DNA from: an uncultured Clostridia bacterium
GTDB lineage: Bacteria; Bacillota; Clostridia; UMGS1810
DNA length: 64,000 bases
Direction: 5' to 3'
NCBI GenBank assembly: GCA_934481345.1
Contig: CAKSPF010000005.1
Span: forward strand, 62,001 to 126,000
The translations under genes and the position numbers were made by a program. How positions within the stretch are numbered: the stretch's first letter is position 1; the number at the start of each line of letters is the position of its first letter. The notes under the pieces were generated by a model. The model was not told where the DNA came from, did not search any database, and saw nothing but the letters and a program-made list of their open reading frames with translations. Below are positions 1-8,762 of the stretch, one piece after another.

Positions 1-509
1 ACTTTTGTTATTAAATCAAGTATGCCGTTTTTCCCAGTAACGAGAGGATTAACAACCATGTCGTCGTAAACTGACATGCGAATATCCGTAGAACTGTTCG
101 GAAAATTTGTGGCAACCAAAATCGGTACAATTACTTTGTCTTGACTGAACTTGTGAAAATTTTTTAAATCAAGCGCATAATCCAATACTTGATCAATATC
201 TCCTTCAAGTATTCTTGATTCGCCAACTTTAAATTCAATACAAAAAACAATTCCCCGATAAAGGAGCACTAAATCAATTCTTTTGCCCAAACGCGGTATA
301 TCATATTCAAAGATAATTTGCCCATCACGGTCATTCAGTTTGGAAACTACATCACGCATTATTCCAATTTCTGATTTCCACGCCTCTCTTGTAGTAGTAA
401 GAGCGTCACCGTGATAGTTATCACACAATGCTCCAAAAACAGAATCAATATCTTTATATAAAAATGATGAAAAATCACTATTAAATAGGCAACGTGGGCT
501 CACGCTCAT
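1..509 (-). CDS. DUF2075-type protein, N-terminal part (runs off window)
   Basis: About 169 codons are visible, starting at an ATG with an AAGGAG site a few bases upstream and open to the window edge, so the C-terminus is missing. The visible part has a helical start, then an FEYDIPRLGKRIDLVLL stretch followed by CIEFKVG, and then a DYALDLKNFHKFS segment. This is the pattern I know from the N-terminus of DUF2075 (Schlafen group 3-like) ATPase/helicase proteins. The D...ExK arrangement resembles a PD-(D/E)xK nuclease fold. The ATPase domain would lie off the left edge. The gene follows fic with only 13 bp between them, so they are probably co-transcribed as element cargo. A defence or DNA-processing role is inference. 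Confidence 0.7.
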   Translation of the reverse strand, partial: MSVSPRCLFNSDFSSFLYKDIDSVFGALCDNYHGDALTTTREAWKSEIGIMRDVVSKLNDRDGQIIFEYDIPRLGKRIDLVLLYRGIVFCIEFKVGESRILEGDIDQVLDYALDLKNFHKFSQDKVIVPILVATNFPNSSTDIRMSVYDDMVVNPLVTGKNGILDLITK

Positions 510-522
510 AACAAAAACTCCT

Positions 523-1440
523 TTATTTTAATATTTCCAAGTACTGTTTCATTCGTTCAATTACATACTTTGCTACGAGTTCTGTCATGGGTTCGGCATT
601 GTTATTTTTATAAAACTCGTCAAATGCGGCGTAATATGTTTTTCTATCGGCAAACTTCACGTTGATTGCCGGATAGCCATTTTGGATAAGATCAAGGTTC
701 AAGAGCAATCTTCCTGTTCTGCCGTTGCCGTCAATAAAGGGGTGAATGCCTTCAAATTCAAGGTGAAACCGTGCGATTCTCTCGATGGGGTGCATTTTCT
801 TTTTGCGTTTTTCGTTCTCGGCAAGTAGCTTAGTCATTTTCGGTTCAATCATATACGGCTGAACAGGCTCGGTATATGCGCCCATAATGGTTACGGGAAT
901 TTTGCGGAACACGCCTTTATCCTCAGGTCTGTTCATCAGCACAAGCGAGTGAATATTTTTAATCACCGTTTCGCTGATTTTTGTGTCCTTTGCAATATCT
1001 TCGATATACAAAAATGCATCTCTGTGACCGACTGCTTCAAGGTGATCCTTCAGCGGTTTTCGGTCGATTGTCATACCTTCCAAAACCATTGCCGTTTCTT
1101 TTAATGTAAGCGTATTGCCCTCGATTGCATTTGAATTATAGGTGAAGTCCACCATAAATTCGTCACGCAGTCTTTCCGCCTCGCCTTGCGTGAGCGGACG
1201 CTTTTTGTCAAGCTCTGCTTTTAATGCGTCAATTTTCAGCAGCAGGGGAGATAACTCTTTTGACATTTTTATTCCTTTCAGTGTTCTTGCGTCAACGGGC
1301 TTTGGTGCGTTTTCGGGAATCATATATAATTTGCCCTTTTGAACAACGCCGTCTATTCTGTTTTGAGCGCATAAAAGTCGGACTCTGCGCGGTGAGAGTC
1401 CCCACTTTTCCGCCGCTTGTGAAACCTTAATATATTCCAT
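523..1440 (-). CDS. Fic family protein adenylyltransferase with N-terminal HTH
   Basis: The 305-residue product has the Fic motif HPFIDGNGRTGR, with catalytic His at about residue 233, so it should transfer AMP (or a related group) from a nucleotide to a hydroxyl side chain of a target protein. An SNAIEGN stretch around Glu107 matches the alpha-inhibitory motif (S/T)xxxE(G/N) that folds over the active site, so the enzyme is probably self-inhibited. Residues 1-50 look like a helix-turn-helix (QAAEKWGLSPRRVRLL). I chose the ATG at 1440 because AAAGAGGT lies just upstream; an in-frame ATG 13 codons earlier has no such site. A partial, internally deleted copy lies at 27353-27751. The target is unknown. 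Confidence 0.85.
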   Translation of the reverse strand: MEYIKVSQAAEKWGLSPRRVRLLCAQNRIDGVVQKGKLYMIPENAPKPVDARTLKGIKMSKELSPLLLKIDALKAELDKKRPLTQGEAERLRDEFMVDFTYNSNAIEGNTLTLKETAMVLEGMTIDRKPLKDHLEAVGHRDAFLYIEDIAKDTKISETVIKNIHSLVLMNRPEDKGVFRKIPVTIMGAYTEPVQPYMIEPKMTKLLAENEKRKKKMHPIERIARFHLEFEGIHPFIDGNGRTGRLLLNLDLIQNGYPAINVKFADRKTYYAAFDEFYKNNNAEPMTELVAKYVIERMKQYLEILK

Positions 1441-1875
1441 AATCATACCTCTTTCGGGTTGTTGTGTATAGTATATCACATTTCGGGAATAAAATCAAGT
1501 TTTAATGTGAAAATAATCATTTTGTATTATTCCTAAAATATTATCTGTTTTTTTGTGGGCAGGTAACAAAATTTTCTCATGTCTTGTTGCAAGATATGTA
1601 TTATAAAAAATTCCTTTCCGCCCCACAAAAAACGTATAGCATCGGCTAAAATACAAATGCTATACGCAAGTAAAAATTCCATACAGATGTAACAATAACG
1701 AAACAGTAAAAAATCCAGAAAGCCTTATTTTAAGCGGTTTTCTGGATTTTTTGTTATGCATTTTCTATTCGGTTGTTACAGAGAGATTTTGGATTGTGCA
1801 AAATCTCTGAAAGGCGCAACATTACGCCACTTCTATATAAAAAGTTTCCGTCTTGTTACAACTGTATGTACGGTA
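1280..1875. repeat. Element-end repeat, copy 1
   Basis: This 596-bp segment holds the 5' end of fic, about 380 bp of non-coding DNA and the last codons of the recombinase gene. It matches 27591-28195 in the same orientation, with scattered substitutions and small indels. The non-coding part (1441-1821) holds a strong hairpin and A/T-rich sequence, and no gene. Homology stops abruptly at 1875, at the end of TACCGTACATA read on the minus strand, where copy 2 switches to spoIIID. The sharp end at a short shared core fits a site-specific recombination joint. Confidence 0.85.
1708..1752 (-). terminator. Bidirectional hairpin terminator after recombinase gene
   Basis: AAAAAATCCAGAAAGCC pairs with GGTTTTCTGGATTTTTT around a short A/T loop, giving a long perfect stem (one G-T pair) with U-runs in both directions. 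It lies about 70 bp past the recombinase stop and upstream of fic. The homologous hairpin at 28031-28075 keeps the stem while changing an A-T pair to C-G. Confidence 0.75.
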
Positions 1876-3400
1876 GTCATTCAAATGATACTTTTTGTCA
1901 AGCCCTATGTCGGTCAGAAGTTTTAGGTATATGTCAACCTGTCCTGTGGGCGATACTTCAATTCGGTCGATAACCTGCTTTAACATCTCGTTTGTAATCT
2001 CGGCGGAGTTTAATATGTCGCCGATGGTTTTGAAGGTATCAACAAGACCTGTTTGCAGTTTGTCGCCCTGTGTAATTCCGTACCGCGCCATTTTCAGCTT
2101 TTCTTCAAGGTGTTTTATTTCGGTATTTATTGAAGCCGTTTTCTCTTTTAAATCCTCCATTGATATGACTTCATTGTCATACATATCAATGTATTTCTGA
2201 CGGCTCTTTTTGAGCTTTTCTATTTCTTTTTCAAGCTCTTTTTCCGTTTTTCGGTTCTTGTTCATCGGCTCGTAGCTTTTGTTAAAGTCGGATACGATTT
2301 TTTTGATAACCCTTTGCTTGTCCGAGATAAGCCCCGAAAGATATTCTTTGATTGAGGTTAATGGCTCGCCCTCGTCAATAACGATTTTGTTATTGCACGT
2401 ATCCTTGCCCTGTGAGTTTCGTCCGCAGCACACCCAGCTGATTTTCTCGCCGTTTTTAACCTCGCGCTTTGTACGGCGGAAGAAATGCCCACAGTCGGCG
2501 CATTTAATCAGGGTGCTGAATATGTCTTTGCAGCTTTTTCTCGTGCCGTCTGCTTTGAATTTCGTTGCATTTTCCGCCATAATGCGCTGTGCCTTTTCAT
2601 AGGTTTCACGGTCTATGATTGCAAGGTTTCGCCGCTCGAAGATTTTCCATTCTTCTTCGGGTTTGTTAATTCTCTCATTTGTCAGAAAATCGCCGATTTC
2701 CTGTTTCCCGTTTACAATTAAGCCGGTGTAAATTTCATTTGCTATCAGTCTGCAAATTGCGTTTTGCGACCATTTATATCCCCGTTTGGTTTTTATTTTT
2801 CTTTCGTTCAGTATCTTTGCGATTTTGCCTGCACCCAGATTGTCGTGGATATACATTTTGTATATCTGCCGCACAATGTCCGCCTCAAATTCGTTGATGT
2901 TAAGATTAAAGTAGTCGCCGATCATTTTATCGTAGCCGTAGACAAGGTTCGGAACTCTCCCTTTTTCGGCATTCAGTCGCTTGCTGAATTTTATTCTTGA
3001 CGAGGTATTTCTGCTCTCCTCCTGTGCAACGGTCGCAAGCATTGTCAGCATCATTTCGCCGTCCTGTGTGGACAGGTTTGTGTTGACGAACAGAACCGGT
3101 ATCCCCATTGATTTAAGTTTTCTGATGGATTGCAGAAAATCCAGAACGTTTCTTGCCATCCGTGACACGTCTTTTGTCACGACCATATCGAATTTTCCAA
3201 GCTCCGCATCGTGCATCATTTCCAAAAATTCCGCCCGCTTTTTAAGCTGTGTTCCCGAAATCCCCTCGTCGGCATATATTTTCACAAGCGTGTGATTGTT
3301 TTTTTCGGCAAATTCTTCAAAGAATGTTTTTTTGAGTTTCCAAACTGTTTAGCTGGTCTAATTTGTCGGTCGATACTCTGCAATACACGCCAAGTCTCAT
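1822..3400 (-). pseudogene. Large serine recombinase, frameshifted at an A7 tract
   Basis: The N-terminus MRLGVYCRVST carries the catalytic Ser10 of serine recombinases, preceded by an AAAGGAAG site. A run of seven A on the coding strand (plus 3327-3333) shifts the frame after residue 26. Removing one A gives a continuous protein of about 525 residues: resolvase domain (IYADEGISGT), recombinase domain, a zinc ribbon with CADC and later Cys residues, a Lys/Glu-rich coiled coil and a basic C-terminus. As written, the 487-codon downstream frame lacks the catalytic serine and would be inactive. Transcript slippage on A7, or a sequencing error, could restore the enzyme. The last codons (DYRTYSCNK...) run across the recombination core. 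It is the likely integrase/excisionase of the element. Confidence 0.85.
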
Positions 3401-3515
3401 AAATCTAACTTCCTTTCGTTTTTTCAAACACAACATACCACATAGTGGTCTGTAAGTCCAGATATAATTCCAAAAATGCTCCGCATTTTTTGGTGCGGAG
3501 CATTCTATGTATTTC

Positions 3516-3695
3516 CTAATCCAAATCACTTTCTGATTCAGAGTTGTTTTTTAAGATACGCTTTTCTTGATTATCTAAAATCATCTTGGTCAATACTCCC
3601 GTTGCCGCCCGTGAAATAAATTCACCGGCTATTTTTTCGGAGTCCGACCTTGTATTTGGATTATGGAAGGTTATATGTAAAACTTGTCCTTTCAT
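3516..3695 (-). CDS. Small element protein (59 aa), unknown function
   Basis: The ORF starts at an ATG with an excellent GAGGAGG site 8 bp upstream and encodes a 59-residue protein beginning MKGQVLHITFHNPN and ending in an acidic tail. It lies directly upstream of the recombinase gene on the same strand, 115 bp away. I recognise no domain; similar small acidic ORFs often accompany large serine recombinases in clostridial elements, from memory. The strong ribosome binding site is the main reason to believe it. Confidence 0.6.
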   Translation of the reverse strand: MKGQVLHITFHNPNTRSDSEKIAGEFISRAATGVLTKMILDNQEKRILKNNSESESDLD

Positions 3696-3877
3696 ATAAT
3701 GACCTCCTCGTCGAATCAAAGTACACTCACTCAAATTTTTAATTTAAAAATTTTCGCCCGTTCCCTTGCTTCTCCTCTTCCCAAAAAGCTATTGCTTTTC
3801 GGGAACCCTCAGGAACTTGCGTTATGTTACATACTATGTCCGTCAAAATCCAAATATTCAATTTTTATTATTTAATT

Positions 3878-4093
3878 TTACTGCATATTCATACCGCCGA
3901 GCTCGTTTCCTTCATTTTCGCCGAGTTTTTCAACCATTTCCTCTATGTAGCCTTCCGTCAAATCTTTATCACGTGCATTTTTAATCAGCTCAATCAATGT
4001 GCAAACCGATGCGGCGGACAGACCTGTTATAAGAGATATTGCTGCCGTGTCGTCCTCATCATAGCCTTTTTTTCGCTTATCACCGAAACAGAT
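3878..4093 (-). pseudogene. Remnant of a small helical element protein, no start codon
   Basis: An open stretch of 71 codons reads GYDEDDTAAISLITGLSA, then a helical segment (LIELIKNARDKDLTEGYIEEMVEKL) and stops at 3878. It has clear coding character, but no ATG, GTG or TTG lies between the upstream stop and the conserved-looking part. An A7 tract (plus 4067-4073) lies right before GYDEDD, so a single-base change there may have cut it from its start. The remaining DNA between 3696 and 4409 has one hairpin (3777-3804, 12-bp stem without a U-run) and no convincing gene. Confidence 0.4.
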
Positions 4094-4268
4094 TTAACAA
4101 GGCTAAACACCCTTTTACCAATGCCGTAATTGAGATTATTGAAATCACTAACGCCCCCGTTATGCGATACACTATTAGCCGCCTTTATACAATGGAAAGC
4201 GGAACAGAGCATATAAAACAGCTTCGAAAGCTCGGTTTACTGCGATGTTGACAAATTTTTTGAAGAAA

Positions 4269-4301
4269 TCTTATGAAAACCCTTGACAAAGTGTTTCCGA
4301 G
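4269..4301. repeat. 33-bp direct repeat, left copy
   Basis: The segment containing TTATGAAAACCC and TGACAAAGTGTTT matches 27371-27403 at 30 of 33 positions in the same orientation. The two copies bracket the AraC/glycoside hydrolase/SLH locus, one just before the AraC stop and one at the edge of the Fic remnant. A TTGACA hexamer is present here and ATGACA in the right copy. Confidence 0.7.
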
Positions 4302-4409
4302 TTAAAATTATTTCCGCGTGTAATCGCAAATGTTCGGTAATGCTCAAACTCCATCCGAGGTTGCGCAGGGAACCAAACCGTTCGTCAAGGTTAAATTACA
4401 TTTCCTTAA

Positions 4410-5225
4410 TCACAGATACGATTCATTTGACTTTTTACGATATTCCAAAGGGGTATATCCGGTTTTTTTCTTAAATATTTTTCCAAAATACGGCTGGTCA
4501 TTAAATCCGCAGCTTGATGCAATCTCGAATATTGAATAATTTGTTACGGAAAGGAGCTGCATCGATTTTTTTATTCTTCGGTTAATCACGTATTCAAAAG
4601 GCGTCATGCCGAGCGACTCAACGAAAAGCCTGTGCAGATGTGTTTTACTTATGCAGGCAGCGTTTGAAATATCATCCAGTGTAATGTTCGTGGTATAGTT
4701 CAAATCGACATAATTTAATGCTTTTTCAAAAGGCTTTATACCTGTATCTCCGCTTTTTACCGTGTTGCTTTTCGAAGCTATCAGCTTTGATTGAATTTCA
4801 TTGAACAATTTAAAAAGATTTATATAAAACGTCAGTGTAAAATTGTGCAGATTCCGTGCGTACTCAAGTATTATTGAATCAAACAGCATAGGGATTTTGT
4901 CATCATAATTCAGTTTAATCGTGTCGGGTGTTTCCGAAAGTAAATCGCAGATTTCGCTGTCACTTGGTATCAAATGAATATATTGGCAGCTGAACGGTGC
5001 TTTTGTGTGTCTCCATTGTCCGGGTTTTGCGCATATGAGTCTGTCTTTTTCGGTAGGGTATGCATTGTTATCTATATATGTCATACCGCCGTCGCTTATA
5101 GGTAATTCAATTTCAAACTTTGTTACAAGGCGTTTTTCGGTCATCTGATTATTTGTATGTGTCAGACTTAAGTCAAACAAACCGATGTTTTCAATTTTTG
5201 GAATAGAAGAAATCAACGTTATCAT
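4410..5225 (-). CDS. AraC family transcriptional regulator of the glycan locus
   Basis: The 271-residue protein has a sensor-like N-terminal half and a C-terminal AraC DNA-binding domain with two helix-turn-helix units: ITLDDISNAACISKTHLHRLF, and the signature segment with IFEIASSCGFNDQPYFGKIFKKKTGYTPLEYR. The second matches the AraC/XylS consensus closely. I start it at the ATG at 5225 because TGAGGTG lies 5 bp upstream; an in-frame extension of 36 codons is hydrophobic and lacks such a site. It is transcribed divergently from the GH2 gene across 170 bp, so it probably activates the locus in response to a sugar from the target glycan. The ligand is unknown. Confidence 0.9.
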   Translation of the reverse strand: MITLISSIPKIENIGLFDLSLTHTNNQMTEKRLVTKFEIELPISDGGMTYIDNNAYPTEKDRLICAKPGQWRHTKAPFSCQYIHLIPSDSEICDLLSETPDTIKLNYDDKIPMLFDSIILEYARNLHNFTLTFYINLFKLFNEIQSKLIASKSNTVKSGDTGIKPFEKALNYVDLNYTTNITLDDISNAACISKTHLHRLFVESLGMTPFEYVINRRIKKSMQLLSVTNYSIFEIASSCGFNDQPYFGKIFKKKTGYTPLEYRKKSNESYL

Positions 5226-5395
5226 ACCGCACCTCATAAATATAATAATTATAAAAAATGGTAATATTGTTATATAATTTTGTGACAATGTTATGATACA
5301 ATACATTATACAATGTAGTATCGATACTGTCAAGAATGTTTGTTAAGAATTACCCGAAGATTCATACAATTGCAGAATATTGGAGGAAAAATGAC
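5226..5395. promoter_or_regulatory. Divergent araC/GH2 promoter region
   Basis: This A/T-rich intergenic region lies between the AraC and GH2 starts. It contains the inverted repeat ACATT-ATAC-AATGT (5304-5317) set in repeated ATAC/GTAT words (5296-5326), a possible AraC operator. TTGTGA at 5280 and TATACAAT at 5307 resemble promoter hexamers, but their spacing is poor, as expected for an activator-dependent promoter. The GH2 start at 5396 is fixed by GGAGG at 5382-5386. Confidence 0.4.
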
Positions 5396-7111
5396 ATGAC
5401 TATACCCAGAAAGGAACACCCCAACCCCCAGTTTGAAAGGCAAAATTGGGAAAATCTTAACGGAATATGGGAATTTCAAATTGACAAAAGCAACAGCGGA
5501 AAAGACAGGGAATTGTATAAATCAGAAAAATATGGCAGTGAAATTTTGGTTCCTTTTTGCCCGGAGAGTTCTTTGTCGGGCATCGGAGAAACCGATTTTT
5601 TAAATTCTGTGTGGTACAAAAGGACGGTTTGTATTAAAGAAACGGATGAGCTCGTTTTTCTGCACATAGGAGCCTGCGATTATTACACAACGGTTTATGT
5701 GAACGGCAAAGAAGCAGGAACGCACAAAGGCGGCTATACATCGTTTGCTTTTGATATAACAGATTATGTGAAAGCCGGTGAAAATACTGTTGTAATCAAT
5801 GCTCAGGATGATAACCGCAGCGGCCGTCAGCCGCGCGGAAAGCAATCGTCACTATATTATTCAAATGTATGTGACTACACAAGGACGACCGGAATCTGGC
5901 AAACGGTGTGGGTTGAATATGTGCCGAAAATTCATATCAAAAACTTCAAAATATATCCCGACTATGCCAACGGCAAAGTGACTGTTCGTTCATTGGTAAC
6001 AGGCAGTGCCGAATTATCCGTGAAGGTTTTTTATGATAATAAAGAGGTCAGCAGCGCCGCGGTAAGAAATTGCGGAGCTAATGCAGACGTCACTGTTGAA
6101 TTATCGGAAATACATTTGTGGGAAGTCGGTAACGGGAGATTGTACGACTTGTACCTAACCTATGGAAAAGATGAGGTTAAGAGTTATTTCGGACTCAGAA
6201 ATGTTGCAATTGAGGGATATAACTTTATGCTTAACGGCAAAAGGGTGTTCCAACGCACCGTCCTTGACCAGGGGTATTATCCCGACGGGATTTATACCGC
6301 TCCCACGGAGAAAGCGATTATAAACGATATTCAGATATCGCTTGACGCTGGATTTAACGGTGCAAGGCTGCATCAAAAGATTTTTGAACCACGGTTTTTG
6401 TATCATTGCGATAAAATGGGATATATCGTGTGGGGAGAGCACGCAAGTTGGGGATTGAACCACACGGATATTGCAGTGTTGCCGACGTTTTTGCGTGAGT
6501 GGGAAGAAGCATTGGAAAGAGACTTCAACCACCCGTCTATAATAGGTTGGATTCCGTTTAACGAAACATGGGATATAAACGGCAGAAAGCAGGATGACGA
6601 ACTGATAGAGTTAGTTTACAAAACCACAAAAGCGCTTGACAATACACGCCCGTGCATAGACACAAGCGGCGGATTTCATGTGAAAACGGATATTTTTGAT
6701 TTTCACGATTATGAACAAGATGTGGATAAATTTTCAAAAACATGCGACGATTTACAAAATAAAGGTATTCTTAACGACCAACTGGAAAGAAACCCTGTAC
6801 AGAAAGGACGAGAAATATACAACGGCGAGGTGTCGTTTGCATCTGAATACGGCGGTATAAAGTGGGATATCGAAAACGATAATGCCGATTCCTGGGGCTA
6901 CGGTGACGCACCAAAAACTGAAGAAGAATTTTTGGAAAGATACAAGGGACTTACCGAGGCACTTTTGAAAAACGACAAAATTATAGGATTTTGCTACACT
7001 CAGCTTTATGATGTAGAGCAGGAGAAGAACGGAATTTACACCTACGGCAGAAAACCTAAATTCGATATTAGTTTAATCAAAAAAATCAACACACAATCGG
7101 AAACAAGGTAG
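5396..7111 (+). CDS. Glycoside hydrolase family 2, cytoplasmic
   Basis: The 571-residue protein has the GH2 layout: an N-terminal sugar-binding jelly roll (PFCPESSLSGIG, VYVNGKEAGTHKGGYTSFAFDITDYV), an immunoglobulin-like middle domain and a TIM barrel from about residue 285. The acid/base is Glu390 in GWIPFNETWD and the nucleophile Glu484 in FASEYGG. No signal peptide is seen, so it probably cleaves imported oligosaccharides from their non-reducing ends. Specificity (beta-galactoside, beta-glucuronide or another) cannot be told from the sequence. It is the first gene of the locus; its start follows a GGAGG site and skips 20 upstream in-frame codons. Confidence 0.9.
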   Translation: MTIPRKEHPNPQFERQNWENLNGIWEFQIDKSNSGKDRELYKSEKYGSEILVPFCPESSLSGIGETDFLNSVWYKRTVCIKETDELVFLHIGACDYYTTVYVNGKEAGTHKGGYTSFAFDITDYVKAGENTVVINAQDDNRSGRQPRGKQSSLYYSNVCDYTRTTGIWQTVWVEYVPKIHIKNFKIYPDYANGKVTVRSLVTGSAELSVKVFYDNKEVSSAAVRNCGANADVTVELSEIHLWEVGNGRLYDLYLTYGKDEVKSYFGLRNVAIEGYNFMLNGKRVFQRTVLDQGYYPDGIYTAPTEKAIINDIQISLDAGFNGARLHQKIFEPRFLYHCDKMGYIVWGEHASWGLNHTDIAVLPTFLREWEEALERDFNHPSIIGWIPFNETWDINGRKQDDELIELVYKTTKALDNTRPCIDTSGGFHVKTDIFDFHDYEQDVDKFSKTCDDLQNKGILNDQLERNPVQKGREIYNGEVSFASEYGGIKWDIENDNADSWGYGDAPKTEEEFLERYKGLTEALLKNDKIIGFCYTQLYDVEQEKNGIYTYGRKPKFDISLIKKINTQSETR

Positions 7112-7132
7112 ATTATGAAAGGATTGCACACA

Positions 7133-8533
7133 ATGGAAAGACTGAAAAAAATAGGTAAAATACAACCAAAAAGTTCAAAAGATGTAAAACAATCAAGGCT
7201 GGGACTCGGGTTTGAAAAGCTGGATAGAGGTCTCTTTGATCCCGAAAAGGCATACGACAAGGTTGAGGCACTCGGAGTAAAGTGGATAAGAATACAGTCC
7301 GGTTGGGAAAGAACGGAAAAAACAAAAGGCGTATACGACTTTGGGTGGATAGACAGCATTGTGGACAATCTCATTTCAAGAGAGCTCATTCCGTGGGTAT
7401 GCCTTTGCTACGGCAACGGAATTTACGGAATGGGAGCCGAAAAAGTTTACGGCGCTGTCGGCTGCCCTCCGATATTTTCGCAGGAACAGAAAATTGCATG
7501 GAAAAACTATGTAAAGGCATTTTGCGAGCACTTTAAAGGCAGGGTAAACTATTACGAGGTATGGAATGAACCGGACGGAATCTGGTGTTGGAAGCACGGG
7601 GTAAACGCAACCGAGCTTGGAAACTTTACATGCGACACTGCCGAAGCAATACGCGAGGTTTTTCCCGATGCAAAAATAATCGGCGGCGTTTTGTGCCTGC
7701 GAAATATCAAATACATAAATGAAGCGCTGAGCACAGGAATGTATAAATGGATTGACTATCTGTCTTTCCATGAATATACCTCCGACGAAACGCTTGTATT
7801 TGAACGTGTAGATGCTCTTTCAAGTCTTGTAAAGGAGTACAATCCGAATATCGGGATTATTCAGGGCGAATCGGGTTCACCCTCAAAAAGCGGCGGAGCC
7901 GGTGCTCTTTGGAGAGGTTCATGGACTCCCGAAAAGCAGGCAAAACAGCTTGCAAGGCATACCGTTGCCGATCTCATGACGGATGTTTTGTTTACTTCGT
8001 ATTTTTCTTGTATGGATATGGTAGAGGCACTCGGCGGAACAGTCGGAGACAAAGAATCGCACCTTGACTATGCATATTTCGGCATACTCGAAGCGGATTT
8101 CGACGAAGACGGCAACTCGGTTGGCGAATACAGAGAAAAAATGTCATATCACGTGTTGCAAAACATTGCATCATTCTTTGCCGAAGAATTTGAATACACA
8201 GAATTGCCGGTGATATTTTTTCCGCAGGTATCGGAGCGAATTTTCGGAACAGATCTCAAACGCACCGATGTAACAACCGGCGGATTCAAACGCGAAAACG
8301 GCACTGTGTTTGCATACTGGAATCCCACGGATATCATGACTTCGTCGTACGAGGGCACAATAAGCTTTGAGATATATTCTCCGTATGACAAGGTAACGCT
8401 TGTGGATGTTATGGACGGAAATATATATGAAGTTCCCGGGGAAATAATGACTCGTGATGAATTCGGCACATACATTTTTACAAACATGCCTGTTAAGGAC
8501 ACACCGCTTTTGCTTGTTTTCGGTGAGTTCTGA
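7133..8533 (+). CDS. Clan GH-A glycoside hydrolase (GH39-like), cytoplasmic
   Basis: The 466-residue protein has a TIM-barrel catalytic region with acid/base Glu146 in YYEVWNEPDGIW and a likely nucleophile Glu246 in GIIQGESGSPS, the spacing of clan GH-A. The closest match by memory is GH39-like beta-xylosidase/galactosidase enzymes. A C-terminal beta domain (FAYWNPTDIM, VTLVDVMDGNIYEV) follows. No signal peptide. I chose the ATG at 7133 because AAAGGA lies 9 bp before it; the ATG at 7115 is the alternative. It follows the GH2 gene closely, so both should act on the same imported sugars. Confidence 0.8.
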   Translation: MERLKKIGKIQPKSSKDVKQSRLGLGFEKLDRGLFDPEKAYDKVEALGVKWIRIQSGWERTEKTKGVYDFGWIDSIVDNLISRELIPWVCLCYGNGIYGMGAEKVYGAVGCPPIFSQEQKIAWKNYVKAFCEHFKGRVNYYEVWNEPDGIWCWKHGVNATELGNFTCDTAEAIREVFPDAKIIGGVLCLRNIKYINEALSTGMYKWIDYLSFHEYTSDETLVFERVDALSSLVKEYNPNIGIIQGESGSPSKSGGAGALWRGSWTPEKQAKQLARHTVADLMTDVLFTSYFSCMDMVEALGGTVGDKESHLDYAYFGILEADFDEDGNSVGEYREKMSYHVLQNIASFFAEEFEYTELPVIFFPQVSERIFGTDLKRTDVTTGGFKRENGTVFAYWNPTDIMTSSYEGTISFEIYSPYDKVTLVDVMDGNIYEVPGEIMTRDEFGTYIFTNMPVKDTPLLLVFGEF

Positions 8534-8549
8534 CTTAAAGGAAAATCGC

Positions 8550-8762
8550 ATGACATCAAATAAAACAATAACCAGGTACAGTGGTTTTCTTCACGGCGGC
8601 GATGTGTTTTACTTTGCGGAAAACTACAATGAAACATCCGAAAAAGTTTTTCTCGGCGGAAACTATACAGATGTTCTCACAGGTGAAAAGGTAACGAATC
8701 TCATAAAAACAGACGGTTACGAAATCAGGATACTGAAAGGTGATGTGCACGGTGATATATAA
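8550..8762 (+). CDS. Orphan C-terminal glycosidase domain (70 aa)
   Basis: AAAGGA precedes an ATG opening a 70-codon frame. The product (SGFLHGGDVFYFAENYN, YTDVLTGEKV, YEIRIL) looks like the C-terminal beta-sandwich of many TIM-barrel glycosidases, where a tracked asparagine-rich strand is followed by a DVLTGE turn. The catalytic part is absent. It may be the remnant of a deleted glycosidase kept by its own ribosome binding site, or a separately made subunit. It overlaps the next gene by 11 bp, so translation could be coupled. Confidence 0.55.
   Translation: MTSNKTITRYSGFLHGGDVFYFAENYNETSEKVFLGGNYTDVLTGEKVTNLIKTDGYEIRILKGDVHGDI

Noticed and set aside
3327..3340. A AAA AAC heptamer in the recombinase, a classic -1 ribosomal slippery site
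   Set aside because: It is in the right phase, but the downstream catalytic frame needs a +1 shift (or loss of one A), so -1 slippage would not yield a full enzyme.
3777..3804. 12-bp hairpin TTCCC...GGGAA upstream of the small element ORF
   Set aside because: It has no U-run in either direction and no gene directly behind it, so I could assign no role.
4039..4251. Plus-strand 70-codon ORF ending ...HIKQLRKLGLLRC
   Set aside because: It has no ribosome site, its first half overlaps the minus-strand remnant with better coding character, and I recognise no domain; its end could still be a decayed gene.
5226..5333. 36-codon N-terminal extension of the AraC regulator
   Set aside because: It is a hydrophobic, A/T-rich translation of the promoter region; the internal ATG has the proper ribosome site.
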